From assembly GCA_036244855.1 (NCBI GenBank), contig BQKZ01001429.1, positions 24,039 to 88,038 on the forward strand: 64,000 bases of DNA, written 5' to 3'. The DNA is from Temnopleurus reevesii. Taxonomy: Eukaryota > Echinodermata > Echinoidea > Temnopleuroida > Temnopleuridae. Under the pieces are notes generated by a model, which saw nothing but the letters and a program-made list of their open reading frames with translations, was not told the DNA's origin and made no database searches. Positions 34,510 to 46,164 of the stretch are shown here, one piece after another. Both the position numbers and the translations under genes were made by a program. The number at the start of each line of letters is the position of its first letter. The first letter of the stretch is position 1.

Positions 34510-34639
34510 TTTAAGAAGCTTGAGGACATACAGGAGAAGTGACCAATTCACAAGTATCAATGGCATATTGATCAAAGCTTGAACTAATAACCTATAGGTC
34601 CATGATTAAAGCCAGATAAAAAAAGAGGAATTCATTGGA

Positions 34640-34990
34640 AATTGGTAGCACTTAAGGATGTCCTTGCCTTGAAGAAGAATTGAACCATAAAGACCATGAG
34701 TCAGGGGGGTGGGGAGATGAAAGATGGGAAAAGAAAGATGTAGAGGGGCAGGAGGAGATGAAGAGAAAACATATTGGAGTGAGAGAGTGGGTAAGAATAC
34801 GTAGAAAGAAAATGAGAAGGAAGAACTGAAGAGAAAAAGAAATGTGATAAAATGATGTGATAAGAGGGACAAAAATGAACGTGAGTGAAATAGAGAGAAA
34901 TTTATACAGATACAGAAACAGATACAGGAAAAGAGAGGGGCGAGAAAGAAAGGGGGAAGAGGGAATGAGAGCATGAGCGGAAAAAGTATG
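34640..34990 (+). repeat. Polypurine low-complexity tract
   Basis: Long runs of agag/gaga/ggaag with few pyrimidines. Two minus-strand frames of more than 110 codons cross it and encode only F/L/S/P-rich low-complexity peptides. They are not genes. Confidence 0.85.
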
Positions 34991-35094
34991 TACCCCACCC
35001 ACCATCTTTATCTACAGTAGATGTAGAAGTGTTGTGATGAAATGTGTGTCAACAAAACTTATTGTAAAGAACAATCTAGACTATTATAACATAA

Positions 35095-35273
35095 TACAGT
35101 CAAACCTCATTATAAAGAGCACTGATATAACGAGCTCTTGTTATAACAAGGTAATTTTCCTAGTCCCATCTCTTTGTATTTTATTGTATTTTGACCCTGA
35201 TATAACAAGGTTTCAATATAAAGAGGTAATTCCTCTGGTCCCAACGACCTCGTTATAACGAGGTTAGACTGTA
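35095..35273 (+). mobile_element. Tigger/pogo-type MITE (family D), copy 2
   Basis: TACAGTCAAACCTCATTATA and its inverse CGTTATAACGAGGTTAGACTGTA-like right end, with TA outermost. The body matches 26865-27042 almost throughout. Confidence 0.9.
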
Positions 35274-35771
35274 CAAAGGACCGGGCTATTACATACTATC
35301 AAAAATACAGTTCAAGAACAGTTCAAGAATACTGTCAGCGAGAAAAGAGCCACTACAGTCCACTAACGATATAATCTGTTGACCTTCCTCGGTTTATAAC
35401 CAAAAACACTCTATTAAGTTTCAGAGGAAGGAAGGAGAGTGAATAAAATATAGTGCTAAATGAATCGACGTGGTCAGACGACAGGACAGGATAGGATGGC
35501 CCCTTACTGATTGAAGAAGGTCTGGTCATCAGCCGGTAATTAATTGGAACCTGATATAGATATCAATGACAACCATTGACACTATCAATTCCTGGACTTA
35601 AGATTGCTAGCAACAGATGTCCTCACTACTTGGGAAACGCAAGGAGGTGGTATCATTGGCTAGAAGTATCATCACAAATATTCCTTCCTTTCCTGACCAT
35701 CACCTACAAGGTCCAACTGTCATATTGATTGAAATTGATGTACACATTTTGACAAAAAGCATGTAAAACAT
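35274..35771. other. Unassigned DNA
   Basis: No gene or repeat recognised. Confidence 0.35.
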
Positions 35772-36052
35772 AAAGACGTCATGGTGTAGTAGTTCTAACT
35801 TTTGCCATTCAAACCTAGTTGTCTACTTGAATCCCACCCATGACGTTAATTTCCATCAGCAAGAAATTTATCCACATTGTGCTGCACTCAACCCAGGTGA
35901 GGTGGATGGGTACCGGTAGGAAGACTTCCTTAAATGCTGATGGTAGCAAAATGGTAGCCCTGCTATAGCCGGGTAATAATGCACAGAGCGCATAGAAACA
36001 ATTCAGCGCTAAATAAAGGTTGTGTATTACTACTATTATGATTATTATACTA
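35772..36052 (+). mobile_element. tRNA-derived SINE (plus)
   Basis: The head gtcatggtgtagtagttcta resembles a box A region, and the following ttgaatcccaccca a degraded box B. The body has tttatccacattgtgctgca and aacccaggtgaggtggatgg, shared with the minus-strand SINE at 9925-10250. The 3' end has cagcgctaaataaa followed by an ATT/ACT microsatellite. It is about 280 bp, a usual SINE length. Confidence 0.8.
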
Positions 36053-37221
36053 ATTTGATCTTGGGGTGACTTAAAAAAATTAATCATAAAAATTGTTTAT
36101 GCCTCATCACTCTCCATACATCTGTGTTGAAATGACGAAAAGTCTTTGTGGAACTGTTCGGAAAACAAAATGTTTGCTGGTGGTGTTGGAACTTGTTTAG
36201 TGGAGCTCTTTACAGGGAAATCCCAAGTATCATTCCTGACCACATCAAATATGTACCAAAATGACGTCAAAAGATGAAAGTTGCTGCTTTTCCATTTGGA
36301 ATTCAATAAGAAAGGGATATAGCAACATCAAACGGGTGCTGTTCAGTGACTGCCAAGCCCAAGAATGAGCCAAAAAAAAATCAATTTCAAACAATAAAAT
36401 TTGAAGCTGACTTAACAAAAAAAATGTATTATTCTTAGAATTTCAGATTGTAAGGCACAGAGAAAGAAAGATTATGTATTACCAAAGTGTTATGTTGTTC
36501 CCCTGTATTGCATGCTAATTCTAAAGCAACCGTTTCGACATGTGTGCAGCACAGAAGACTTCCTGCAACAGTCTCACATGTTTAAAGCTTGGTTTCAAAA
36601 TCGACATCAATGGAGAGAGGCACAAGATTCACATTTTTGTGACTGAATATGATCTGATTCTTCTTTTATGATTTATGTTCAAAATGTCTCTGACTAACTT
36701 GGGATTAACTTCTAAAATGCAAATAGTACTAAGGCTATGTCCAGTCATGATTCAGTTTGTACCAATCCTGATAAAGAAATAATGAATTAGCAGTATTTTA
36801 CCACTGAGTGAGTATGCAGTCATGTTTTTTTTACAGAGCTTGATAGTCAAAATTCTATAGCGCAGTTTCTCCCTAAACGTTATAAAACTAATTCACATTC
36901 AAAGTTATTGTTTATTGTATAGCTCTACGGTTCTTTTAAAGTCCAAGTTTAGCTTTTGAACAAGACACAAACAAGACTGTGTGAGACATTCCTCAAGATA
37001 CGCTGGACTTAGGAAGAAACTCCTTGAACTTTGTCTTTCATCCGTTCTTTAATTGAAGCCATCCTTAAAGTTGTCTCACCCCAATATCCTCTATTCTAGC
37101 CTCCCTCCAGGCTCAAAATGCTGTAAATATTGCATTCGCTCAAATTTTAGTTTTACATAAGACGAAGAAAGGGAAAAAATTATTTCCTCAACAAAGAAAT
37201 TCTTCTTCAAATTAGGACGAC
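36053..37221. other. Unassigned AT-rich DNA
   Basis: No gene or repeat recognised. Frame 36097-36306 (minus) has no context. Confidence 0.4.
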
Positions 37222-37431
37222 TACTGTAAAAGCCAATATTTTAACGTAAATCAATTTTAACAAATTCACTGAATTTCAAACCTTTTCACACATTAGTGAA
37301 TTATTATCTTGACTGGTTTTTTAACTCATTGTACACCAGTCTATGAACATTGTAATGAGTAAACAACTTTGGCAAAAATCTCGCGAAATTCGTGAAAATA
37401 AAACCCAAGTGAAAATTTCAGTTTTCCAGTA
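37222..37431. mobile_element. TACTGTA-type MITE, copy 2
   Basis: The left end TACTGTAAAAGCCAATATTT matches the inverse of the right end of 19236-19438. The right end here is degenerate (gttttccagta). Inner tctcgcgaaattcgtgaaaa carries the same subterminal words. Confidence 0.55.
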
Positions 37432-37934
37432 TACTATTGTTCTAAATTCATAGATCAGACACACCTGATTTGATGATGACCAGAGAATATGTGAATGAAT
37501 TAGACTGATATAATGACAACCGCAAAATGAATCCGCATAATTATCTACATTAATCTCCACAGCATCACATTTAAATAGCGAGCTTGAAACGAAATTCTAC
37601 TAACATCACATCAACCACAAAGATAACTCTAGATAATTGCTTGCATTAAATTTTGCATGATATTGCTTTCTCTAAACAACCTAAAATACTCCAATGATTA
37701 GCCGACTATTCATCACAAATACCTCTAATAAGATCTTACTTGACTCACTAAACCTACATTGTTCTTTCTCTAAATCCCAATAAAAAAAATAAACCTAAAA
37801 ATAACCACTGCCCTTTTCCCTGTCATAGGATCTTTATTTTTAGAACTTTTGACAGGCGGAACAACCTTCCTTTTCCACTCCCCTTAACAATGAACCATTG
37901 GCTTTGATGCACAATTATTCATCCCTGGACAACT

Positions 37935-38130
37935 GTTAAAGGGAANACATTGATGTGCTGTCAGAGAATAAAGAAAAATAATATGAACAAACTTTGAAAA
38001 TTGACTAAAATCTCATATTTTCACAATTTATGAATCATCCAAGTTTTCATTTCCACCTACAATGGGCATGGTTGTCATGTTTGTCTTCATTCTCTGACAG
38101 CACTTTAATGTCTGGGTGAAGTTCCCCTTT
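37935..38130. mobile_element. Short GGGAA-type MITE with long TIRs
   Basis: The left aaagggaanacattgatgtg then ctgtcagagaat is the inverse of the right attctctgacag-cactttaatgtctgggtgaag ttcccctttt. The middle contains gaacaaactttgaaaattga, shared with the larger GGGGAACC-type repeats. It is about 196 bp and non-coding. Confidence 0.75.
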
Positions 38131-38360
38131 CATAAAAAGTACACAATTGACAGAGCAGACATAAATATAGGTCTGAAAAGTGCCCAGGCAAGTTCAGAAC
38201 AGTCAATATAGCCATAGAAAATTAAAAAAAATACCAGGACAAGGTCATTAGTGTTTGTTCAACTGACATATTTCTGCTTGTAATGGCTATCAATTATGCC
38301 AGATCTGACATGTAATTATGTCATATTCCTGTTACGGATTGGAATAAATCAGTTGTAAAC

Positions 38361-38600
38361 TCAGTTTGAACCTGTATTTAATATCAGATTGTCAATGAAT
38401 TCAGAAAGTGGGACAACCTTATTATTCATGAATAAAGTAATATTTGCAACTTTATCAGTTTCAGCATCACCCCCATCTATGATAAACACGATATACACTA
38501 TTTTCGAAAAGTTAAGTCGAACGCAGACAATAGATCCGTACACCATGTATTTAACTGTGCGGAGACAACAATTGCAAATCGGTTCCGATTTCAATATCAT
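38361..38600 (-). other. Protein-like minus frame, doubtful
   Basis: The minus frame contains VFIIDGGDAETDKVANIT and VVPLSEFIDNLILNTG, acidic and reasonably balanced. It lies between a weak acceptor (ttcgaaaatag, about 38500) and a weak donor (ATACAG|GTTCAA, about 38374). I know no homologue. It may be a small exon, a decayed transposon protein fragment or chance. Confidence 0.15.
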
Positions 38601-39073
38601 TACAAAGAACCATTGAAATTGAGTTCAACTTAACTTTTAAAAAATAGTTTATATTGTGTCGATATCACACAAAAAATTACAATCCCTATTTTTACATCAG
38701 ATAATAGACTAGAAATTGAATTTTTGTTAACTTTTAACACAATTTGGTTTTGAGACATCAAATTAGAAATTATATAATCAAAAGTTTGACAAGGGGTAGT
38801 CTGGGAAAAGCTTCAATGAAAGTAAACAATATAGGCAAAAAGTTGGCACAAGATCAAAAAGTAAAAATAGAGATACATGTAGAGCGAAGGAAGAGAGATA
38901 TTTTGACACCCTTCAACTAAAAAATAGCTAGCAAGATATGACATCCTTCCAAGAGGATGCTATTTGAACCTTGGATATGCTGAAGAAAACGTCCACTGTA
39001 ATTCACTCCATATGTGAAAATACATGATAATGCTGTCACATTATTTTTTATTGTGTGTAGGTATGCGTATAAA
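38601..39073. other. Unassigned AT-rich DNA
   Basis: No gene or repeat recognised. Confidence 0.35.
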
Positions 39074-39216
39074 ATATAACCTGTATATAGTGACCAACCA
39101 AAGGAAGAAGAAAACTATACATACAGACAGGTTGTATAACAAATATTAGTAACTGCATAAAACCAATTTAGACAACCACTTTAAACAGGTGGCCACTACA
39201 GACAGGTTTCATCGTA
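39074..39216 (-). mobile_element. TACAGTCAAAGCTGTC-type MITE (family E), copy 3
   Basis: The right end ggtggccactacagacaggt-ttcatcgta and left end ataacctgtatatagtgacc are related to the copies at 53054 and 53844 in reverse orientation. The inner accaaccaaaggaagaagaa corresponds to their ttcccttggttaaacc. Confidence 0.6.
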
Positions 39217-39240
39217 GTTCAAAGTTTATTGTTAAATAGT

Positions 39241-39455
39241 CACTGTGACCATATGGAACATATGATTAGGACAAAGTAAACAAGGTCATTCAAGCCTTCA
39301 CAATTTCCATCCCTCTTATTCAGCTGATATTTGTCAAACAGGTGTCACATAATTAATAGTTAGAGTGCTTTCTTTTGGGTGTACCAAACTATTGTAAATG
39401 CCTGAATGAAGTTGAATACTTTGTCTAAAATCCTTTGTCCGTCCTGTTCACAGTG
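39241..39455 (+). mobile_element. MITE family C, copy 4
   Basis: It starts cactgtgaccatatggaaca and ends tcctttgtccgtcctgttca-cagtg. The inner tcattcaagccttcacaatt and aaacaggtgtcacataatta match other family copies. Confidence 0.7.
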
Positions 39456-40316
39456 ATAGCTACATTACATGATCATCATACATTGTGATATTTTCAAAAA
39501 AATTATGGTTTTGTTATCAGTGGAAATATACAAAGTGATTCAATATTGAAAAGGCAATGAGGGAAAAGGAAATTGAATTTTTCTTACCTGTTTTGTCATT
39601 GAGGCAAAATGAAGGAGACAGCATCATCAGATAGGGACATACGATGAAGTTGATATGCAAAGAAAAAGAAAATACAAATATTTAATGACAATTAAAAAAA
39701 GAAAACTAAATACATCAATCAAAGAATGCAAATTTACAAAATCAACATTCATCTGCCTGAATAGAGTAGCAAGCTGGCAAGATTAGCTCATGTTGAAATT
39801 TTAGATTTGATCTTCTTGAAACAACCTTAAAAATAGTTGCCCTCTATAGCTCTATTTTTCACAAAAAAGGTTAGGGGTTACAAACAAACGTGTAGGTAAT
39901 TTTTATATGAGGTTTTATATTCCAGGATATACCCCGATGCAAAGTTCCATTGTTACCAAACACACAATTATCCTTTCCACACATGAGTGATTTCAGACAC
40001 CTCTTGCAAGTGAGCGCAAAGTGGACTAAAACAATTAAAAAGTGATCCCTAACTTTTTTAGTCAGGTATAACGTGAAAATCGACTCTTGTTATTGATTCT
40101 CATTCATGTGCGAATCTCGACTGCATCTCATGTCCTCCATCATTTCTTCACAGCTCTCAACTCACAAGTTTTTAATAAAGCAGGAATGCGGAATATAATA
40201 CCATGAAACTCTAATGTCACACCCTGAAAACATTCCAGTAATCTACCTGAATCGAGAGGTGAACATAACTGGGCCATCGTCATGTTCTACTTGTCACATT
40301 AGATTACATATCATCC
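39456..40316. other. Unassigned AT-rich DNA
   Basis: No gene or repeat recognised. Confidence 0.4.
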
Positions 40317-40345
40317 CCCGAAGGGCGGATCCAGGGATGGGGTCA
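40317..40345 (+). mobile_element. Possible GGCGGATCC-type terminus
   Basis: cccgaagggcggatccaggg resembles the termini of the element at 46165-46626. No matching second end was found nearby. Confidence 0.3.
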
Positions 40346-40610
40346 CTTGAGTACCAAGCCACCCCTCCCCCATTATTTTCAGGCCATGTGTAGCCTCCAT
40401 GGAATCCGATCTCAATTTTCAGAATTGTGTCTACTTTATTTTACTGTAAAGCTTTAATAAATGCCCTTAACCCATCTTTCTTAAACCAACTTTTGAAAAT
40501 TTCTGGATCTGCCATTGCCATGTCATGGCAACGAACATGGTGAACTTGTGTTAACCGCTCATGAGGAGGTCCCACACCCTCCCTCAGGAAAGAGTGCCTG
40601 CACATACAGA

Positions 40611-41134
40611 TTAAAGGGAACCCACCACTGGAATAATTATGTGTAAGTGGATTATTATAAATAAAATCATAAATAAATAAATGATCAAACTTTAAAAATA
40701 GGCTTAAATCTGTCGATAGAATCAAAAGTTATGAATTTCCAGAGTTTCAGTAATGTCCTCTGATCGTTGAGTTGACAACTTTGGTAGGATCTGTGATGTA
40801 CTAGCAGACGACACCTCTTTCATTCATTATATAAGCTTTTCAAAAAAATGGAATCCAATGTAGCATATGGGTTTGGCAAGATCCTTTCTAGAAATATATG
40901 CATAAAGGCATATTCATAAAGGCATCTTCTACTCAAGCAATAAACCAACATTTGTTGACTCCTCTGAAAAAATGCTACACTTTGTATACAGCCTGGCATA
41001 ATATCACAAATTCTGTAAAGATTCACGGATCAAGACTTCAAATTTTCATAAATTTGTGATGAATTTTCCACTGTTTGTTCATCTACTTTCTTCATCCGCT
41101 GGAAGCACGATAATTCCCAAGGTGGGTTCCAGTT
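40611..41134. mobile_element. GGGAACCCACC-type MITE, about 520 bp
   Basis: The left ttaaagggaacccaccactg then gaataattatg is the near inverse of the right cgataattcccaaggtgggt-tcc. The inner atgatcaaactttaaaaata and gtcgatagaatcaaaagtta relate it to the GGGGAACC group. The minus frames crossing it (40441-40725, 40820-41026) have no transposase motif. Confidence 0.7.
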
Positions 41135-42066
41135 TGACAAAACACATACTACCCAACCGGGGTTATGTGGGCCCCCGACCTTTGATTTCCTACATCATTA
41201 ATGTGCCCCCCCCCCCCTCCCGCTGACCAAACATACATACTAATCATCAACTTTGTTTTAAGTTTCAAACAACAATTGCAAAATAAAAAGGGGTTGATAC
41301 TAAACACGCATATCAGGAGTGTGTCAATGTGCTTGTCTCTATATCAGGGAGGTTTATATCCTTGTCTCGGATATCTGTTTATATTTGCCAGTTTTGCATA
41401 ACTACCGAAAAGTTATACATGTATGATCCAAATAAACAGTACAACTAAAAAAAATGTTACACATTTGAAATGCTTGTCAATCTTTATCAGATAAATTTTG
41501 AAAGAAAACCTTTGATCTGTATACTGTACAAAAATCATAATGCATAATTGTTTCTCATTTGACAATCTATCTGCATTATACTTATATCGTGATTATCTTT
41601 TTAAATACTTTCTGTGACAATTATCTACCAAAAACGAAAGAAAAAAATGAGAACAAGTTTAGGCCCATTCCCCCTCCATCCCACCCCATTCATTTCCCAC
41701 CCATTTTCTACCCCACCCCCTTCCACATAATAGCATCCTTTATGAATATACTTGAAAATCAAATTTTGTCATCATCCTCTCTGATATCACCCTACTCTCT
41801 TGGGAGTTCAGGCCTGAGAGGGTTAAGGAAGCCGCCATCTTCTAAATTAAGGCCATTTCCTTCAAAATATGCAATATATCTCTGTTAACCCTGAAGCCAT
41901 CTAGCAATGATAATGACTCAAAGAGATTAAATACAGCATCTAACAAGTCTACATAGTTTTTATACTATATCTTTGCATCAATGTTGAAATTATAGAAATC
42001 AGTTTCACATGCATTTTCGCACATTGTGCAAGAACCTAAAAGCGATAATATTTTCCGGTTTCACAT
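41135..42066. other. Unassigned DNA with a C run
   Basis: A C run lies at 41207-41217. No gene or other repeat recognised. The plus frame 41559-41888 is P/F/L-rich and lacks context. Confidence 0.4.
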
Positions 42067-42245
42067 ATCTCTGTGATATATTGTTTGAAGGTTTCACTCG
42101 TGGAAGAATGATGAGAATAATGCTTCACGGTACAACGAGTTATCTTTCTTGGAAATGTGAGTGGGTAGGTCCTTTTCAGGACCACTCACATTTCCAAGAA
42201 AGATAACTCGTTGTACCGTGAAGCATTATTCTCATCTCTGTGATA
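42067..42245. repeat. Perfect 55-bp-arm palindrome with flanking direct repeats
   Basis: The left arm 42110-42164 and right arm 42182-42236 are exact inverses over 55 bp. The 17-nt centre contains a further GGTCC/GGACC stem. Arms begin gatgagaataatgcttcacg and end ttggaaatgtgagtgg at the centre. The 12-mer ATCTCTGTGATA occurs at 42067-42078 and again at 42234-42245, bracketing the structure asymmetrically. It is far more perfect than the other inverted repeats here. It may be a recent foldback, a template-switch inverted duplication or an assembly artefact. Confidence 0.95.
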
Positions 42246-42418
42246 GTTTCAAAAATTTCTTTCATATAAACATCTTTGCTATTGAATTGAATTCCATACT
42301 TTTCAAATTACAAACTCAACATCAAAACTGAAATAGTTTCAAAAATTTGTTCCATATAAACAAATTTGCTTGTGCATTGAAACAAATTCCATACAATATT
42401 TTCTCAATGACAAACAAC
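42243..42418. repeat. 90-bp imperfect tandem duplication
   Basis: atagtttcaaaaatttcttt then catataaacatctttgct, and atagtttcaaaaatttgttc then catataaacaaatttgct. Both continue to aattccata. It adjoins the perfect palindrome. Confidence 0.85.
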
Positions 42419-43515
42419 TTTTCTCATACAAACATCTTTTCTAATACAATCTCCAAAATGAAGCAAGAAATTTCATTTCAAGATACTGTATCATATCCTT
42501 TGTACAATTTAAAGGACAATATAAAGCAAGATTTATTGAATGAATCATGAAATATTCTTCTTGGATAGAATAATTCAAGCAAAGCAGCATGACATGAAAA
42601 AGGATGCAAAAATAAATCTACAGACAATGGAAAAATATTTTGCATGTTTAGTTGAATATGAAAAAAAAACACTTACAGAACAGTAGCACATAAAATGAAC
42701 TCCCACCTCAATACAATGGTATTCGCTCCTGATTGAATTATTTATGCTAACAATAGCAATTTCCTTTGTGTGGAGGAAATATGCGCATAATGTTGAGTGC
42801 AATGTGTCACGAACTTCATGCATCACAATTGTAATAATGGTACGAGGGAGGTTTTGAAAAAGTGAAGGTTTGTCTGACTAAAATGTGCAATTGTATCACC
42901 ACTGTACACACCTCCTCTCACGATCTCAAGGAGTTGTACTCGGTCAAAATTTTGATTTCATTTTCCTCAATTTTCAAAAGATGTCTTGTGAGAAAAGAAA
43001 GAGCAATATTTGGAGTGATATCAAAGTTAAAACTTACAGTCTATAAATGTATAATGATGTTTTTTTGTACTTTGTTTGGTCATTTTATAATGGCAGCAAA
43101 ATGAAGAAAATACAAAAAAATCTACGATACCATTAATAGGGTAGAATTAATGGTAAAATATAATTACTCGGAGCATCAGCATTTTCTTTTTTTGTGTGTT
43201 TCCATAAATGAATAGAGTGACCAGGGGCGGGGGATGGAGTTTAAAGATGCTGATAATTCAGATGCTCATGGAAAAGAACCATTTTATTCCAATACAATTA
43301 ATAAATCATTCATGCAATTATCTTGAAATAAAACTAATCAAGAAACAGCATGGCATGTGTAGAAATCGCTCCCTGAACCAATAAGAACTCTTTGACTTTA
43401 TTCTTTGTTTTAATTTTGTTCATGCTTGAAAAATCTTTTTAAAAAGGGACATATATCATCTGTGATTGAGAGTAATTATTATTCACTCTGGAAGTATTGA
43501 ATTATCCTTATTGTA
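42419..43515. other. Unassigned AT-rich DNA
   Basis: No gene or repeat recognised. Confidence 0.4.
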
Positions 43516-43760
43516 TTAAAAGGGAACACATCCATGACATGACAATGTGTTTTTTTTTAATGAATAAATCAAGATGAACAAGCTATCAAAGTTTGAGCAA
43601 AATCTGACAATCCATTCCAAGTTTAAAAGAAATGTCAGAGTTTATGTGGTAGTGCATGTCAAATGCATTTATAAATAAACAAGGCAGCGGAAAAATGTGG
43701 TCTAACTTCCTTTGTTAAATTCAAACTAAATCCAGATTTTCAATTTTGCAGGGTTTCTGC
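43516..43760 (+). mobile_element. GGGAACACATCC repeat of the GGGGAACC group
   Basis: ttaaaagggaacacatccat is followed by caaagtttgagcaaaatctg and acaatccattccaagttt, the same order as 5615-5720. The right terminus is not recognised. Confidence 0.55.
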
Positions 43761-44367
43761 CAAAGTCAAAACCATGATTCCTACAATTTCTTTGTTAAGG
43801 ATTTATAGATATCATGTTTATCCTTGCATTATGAAATTGCAACTTTCATATTCCATACATAACTAAAAAAACATCTATTGATTAAAGTGATTATGGTTTA
43901 GCTTTAATCACGTAAGTTTTTGCTCAATTTGAAGGATAATCATGCCTCGTTAACTGGAAGAAATGTAAACATTTGATGAAATGCAAAGACACAATGATAT
44001 TTGTTTTCATGTCTGCCGCACATTGTGACCATTACAAAGCGGAAATTATCTTTCACTCACACATGAGCAAGCTGAACTTTTGGTGCACTGAAGAAGTAAA
44101 ATTGACAACAAACGAATGTGGCAGTCCATGACAAATGTTGTTTGCCGTAATGGGACATGTGAAAATCTGTTATGTCAGTCATTTTTCACAAAGATGGGAT
44201 AGAACTTTTGAATGTGTACATGAACTTGCACATGCATGTTAGTTCATGCACACAAAGCACAAATACACAAACACATATGTCCATAACCATGAAAATTCAA
44301 TGACGTATAAAATAACATTTCTATTTTTTTTCTTCAATTCAAATTCTAGCCTCCTCCTGAAATCAGA
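43761..44367. other. Unassigned AT-rich DNA
   Basis: No gene or repeat recognised. Confidence 0.35.
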
Positions 44368-44660
44368 GGCCTGTATTCCGATAGCGAGGTTTAAGTTAAC
44401 CCTGGTCTAAACCTGTGGTTTAAGTATGGAAAGCCAAAAGAGGCTTGAATCTATAACAGTCAATGTTTAATTTACCAGTACATATAGTACTCATTTTATT
44501 TAAAACTGTGTCGGAATTAAGACCTGAATAGTTTTCTTCATTATTAGAGCATGGGAAAAGAGAGCAGTTAACATAACAATTATTCATTGTGAATGAAAGT
44601 TTGGCACTTTTGGCTACCCATACTTAAACGACAGATTTAGACCAGGGTTAACTTGTGTTT
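44368..44660. mobile_element. GGCCTGTATTCC-type MITE (family J), copy 1
   Basis: The left ggcctgtattccgatagcga leads into gttaaccctggtctaaacct and taagtatggaaagccaaaag. The right part has the inverse: cttttggctacccatacttaa and tttagaccagggttaac. The outermost right terminus is lost. Relatives occur at 57081 and 58313. Confidence 0.65.
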
Positions 44661-44696
44661 TAAATAAAGGACAAGCAGGAACCTCCACAAGCAGGG

Positions 44697-45142
44697 GTTA
44701 ATATGGGTACTACCGACGAGTCCGACAGCCCAAGAGTCCGACAGCCCACGAGTCCGACAGCTTACGAGGCCGACATTTTGAATAATTGGTGCACGAAATA
44801 GACATTACATAAAAACGGATTAGAGTCAGACAACTCATTAATTCGACAAAATTATGAAAATGCACATGATTACGACCGAACATAAGTTTTGCAAATGAGA
44901 CCGACTCTAGGTAAAATAGGTCTATTAGTCCGACTGCACTATATTTACGTTAGTCGGTCTTGTAGGTCTGTTTGCGTGCTGTCGGGCTCAAAGCAAATAA
45001 TTTGTCTGTGTCGATCTTGCGAGCGTGAAAGTCAAAATGTCTAGCTCGAACCTCATTTTGAAAATGTTCGATGTAGTAGGCTTATATTCATTTCTATCGG
45101 ACTCGTGAGCTGTCGGACTCGTGGGATGCTCCCGTTAATATG
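44697..45142. mobile_element. 428-bp inverted-repeat element with 9-bp target-site duplication (family K)
   Basis: The element (44706-45133) is bracketed by GTTAATATG at 44697-44705 and 45134-45142. The left end carries GAGTCCGACAG at 44718, 44734 and 44750, an exact 16-bp phase. The right end carries the inverse (CGGACTC) ending at 45104 and 45120, again 16 bp apart. Outer ends read GGTACTACC and (inverse) GGGAGCATCC. Phased subterminal sites are typical of transposase-binding arrays. A 9-bp duplication would fit Mutator-like elements and 8 bp would fit hAT. No transposase frame is present. Confidence 0.85.
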
Positions 45143-45591
45143 ATTGCTATTCTATTTCTTTTTTAATGTAAGAGCTTTCATCAAATCTCATCAAATGGGA
45201 ACTGGGTAAATTTGCAGCTCTCCTGGAAACTTTAAATTCTTATTTTCCGTTTGAGTCTCTCTTTATAGTTGATAACAACTAACAGGGATCCTAAAAAAAC
45301 AAAGAAGTGTTAATCACCATTTTCAAAAACAAGGTAATGTTTACTAAAAAGGGGAAAATTGACATGCCTTTCATTGCGTGAACACTACCTTGCTTGTATA
45401 ACACCCATGTGGGTGTCATTCTGTAACAAACCCAAAATGATATAAAGATGAGTCAAGTTCATTGCTACTCTGTAGGCTAATCAACGGTTTGATGAAATTT
45501 ATTTATTCAAGCCTTCGACATTGCTCAAAGCTGCAGCTATAAAAGAAGTAATGCTTTCATTCACAAAAAACATCTGGTTCTGCTGTTTGCA
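45143..45591. other. Unassigned DNA
   Basis: ttattcaagccttcgacatt near 45503 recalls the interior of family C, but no termini are present. Confidence 0.35.
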
Positions 45592-45724
45592 GAGCTGATG
45601 CCAACCATTCCAGAATATGCATGAAGTGAATCTTAATATAATTTTGAGGCTTTCATTTTTATTCAGTTGTTGCATTATTCATATTTCAGTTCTGACCTTA
45701 GGCATATTTCAGAGTGGTTGAGAT
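45592..45724 (+). mobile_element. MITE family A, copy 4 (internally deleted)
   Basis: It starts gatgccaaccattccagaat and ends tatttcagagtggttgag. It keeps gaggctttcatttttattca-gttgttgcattattcata but lacks the ggctgagagtatgg block, giving a shorter copy of about 130 bp. Confidence 0.75.
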
Positions 45725-46164
45725 TACACACTGTAAAAAATACATTAATTACACAAAAGCACTTGGGCAAAAAAAAAATAGATGGATTTCTTTTTACACT
45801 TTCCTCCTGAAAAACAGACTCCGTTATACATTTTATGGGGGCTATTTTGGAGCTCACATGGAATGGGGTGGCTATTTCTTTGATACCATGTATTTTTCAT
45901 GCTGAGAAAAACACTCTATTAGCATCTCTATTAGAAGAGACACATAAAATTGATTTAATAACTAGTTTTGAGTATGGCCTACCTCAGCCTACATACTTCT
46001 AAGAACAACAAAAAAAGTCAGTGACTCCTTTAGAAAACTCACATTAAATATATCTCATGTTCGTTTCAAACTGAAATGTCATCTAACATAGCTCAAATGT
46101 CTACATGATAAAAGCACAGCTGCATCCTGACTTGCGTCTAGATGGAAATGCTAACAAGAAACAG
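45725..46164. other. Unassigned AT-rich DNA
   Basis: No gene or repeat recognised. Confidence 0.35.

Noticed and set aside
34606..35005. Two overlapping minus frames of 117-130 codons
   Set aside because: They lie in a polypurine low-complexity tract and encode only F/L/S/P-rich peptide in two frames at once.
42110..42236. Reading the perfect palindrome as a microRNA precursor
   Set aside because: A 55-bp perfect stem is much longer and more perfect than animal pre-miRNAs; an endo-siRNA hairpin or DNA rearrangement fits better.
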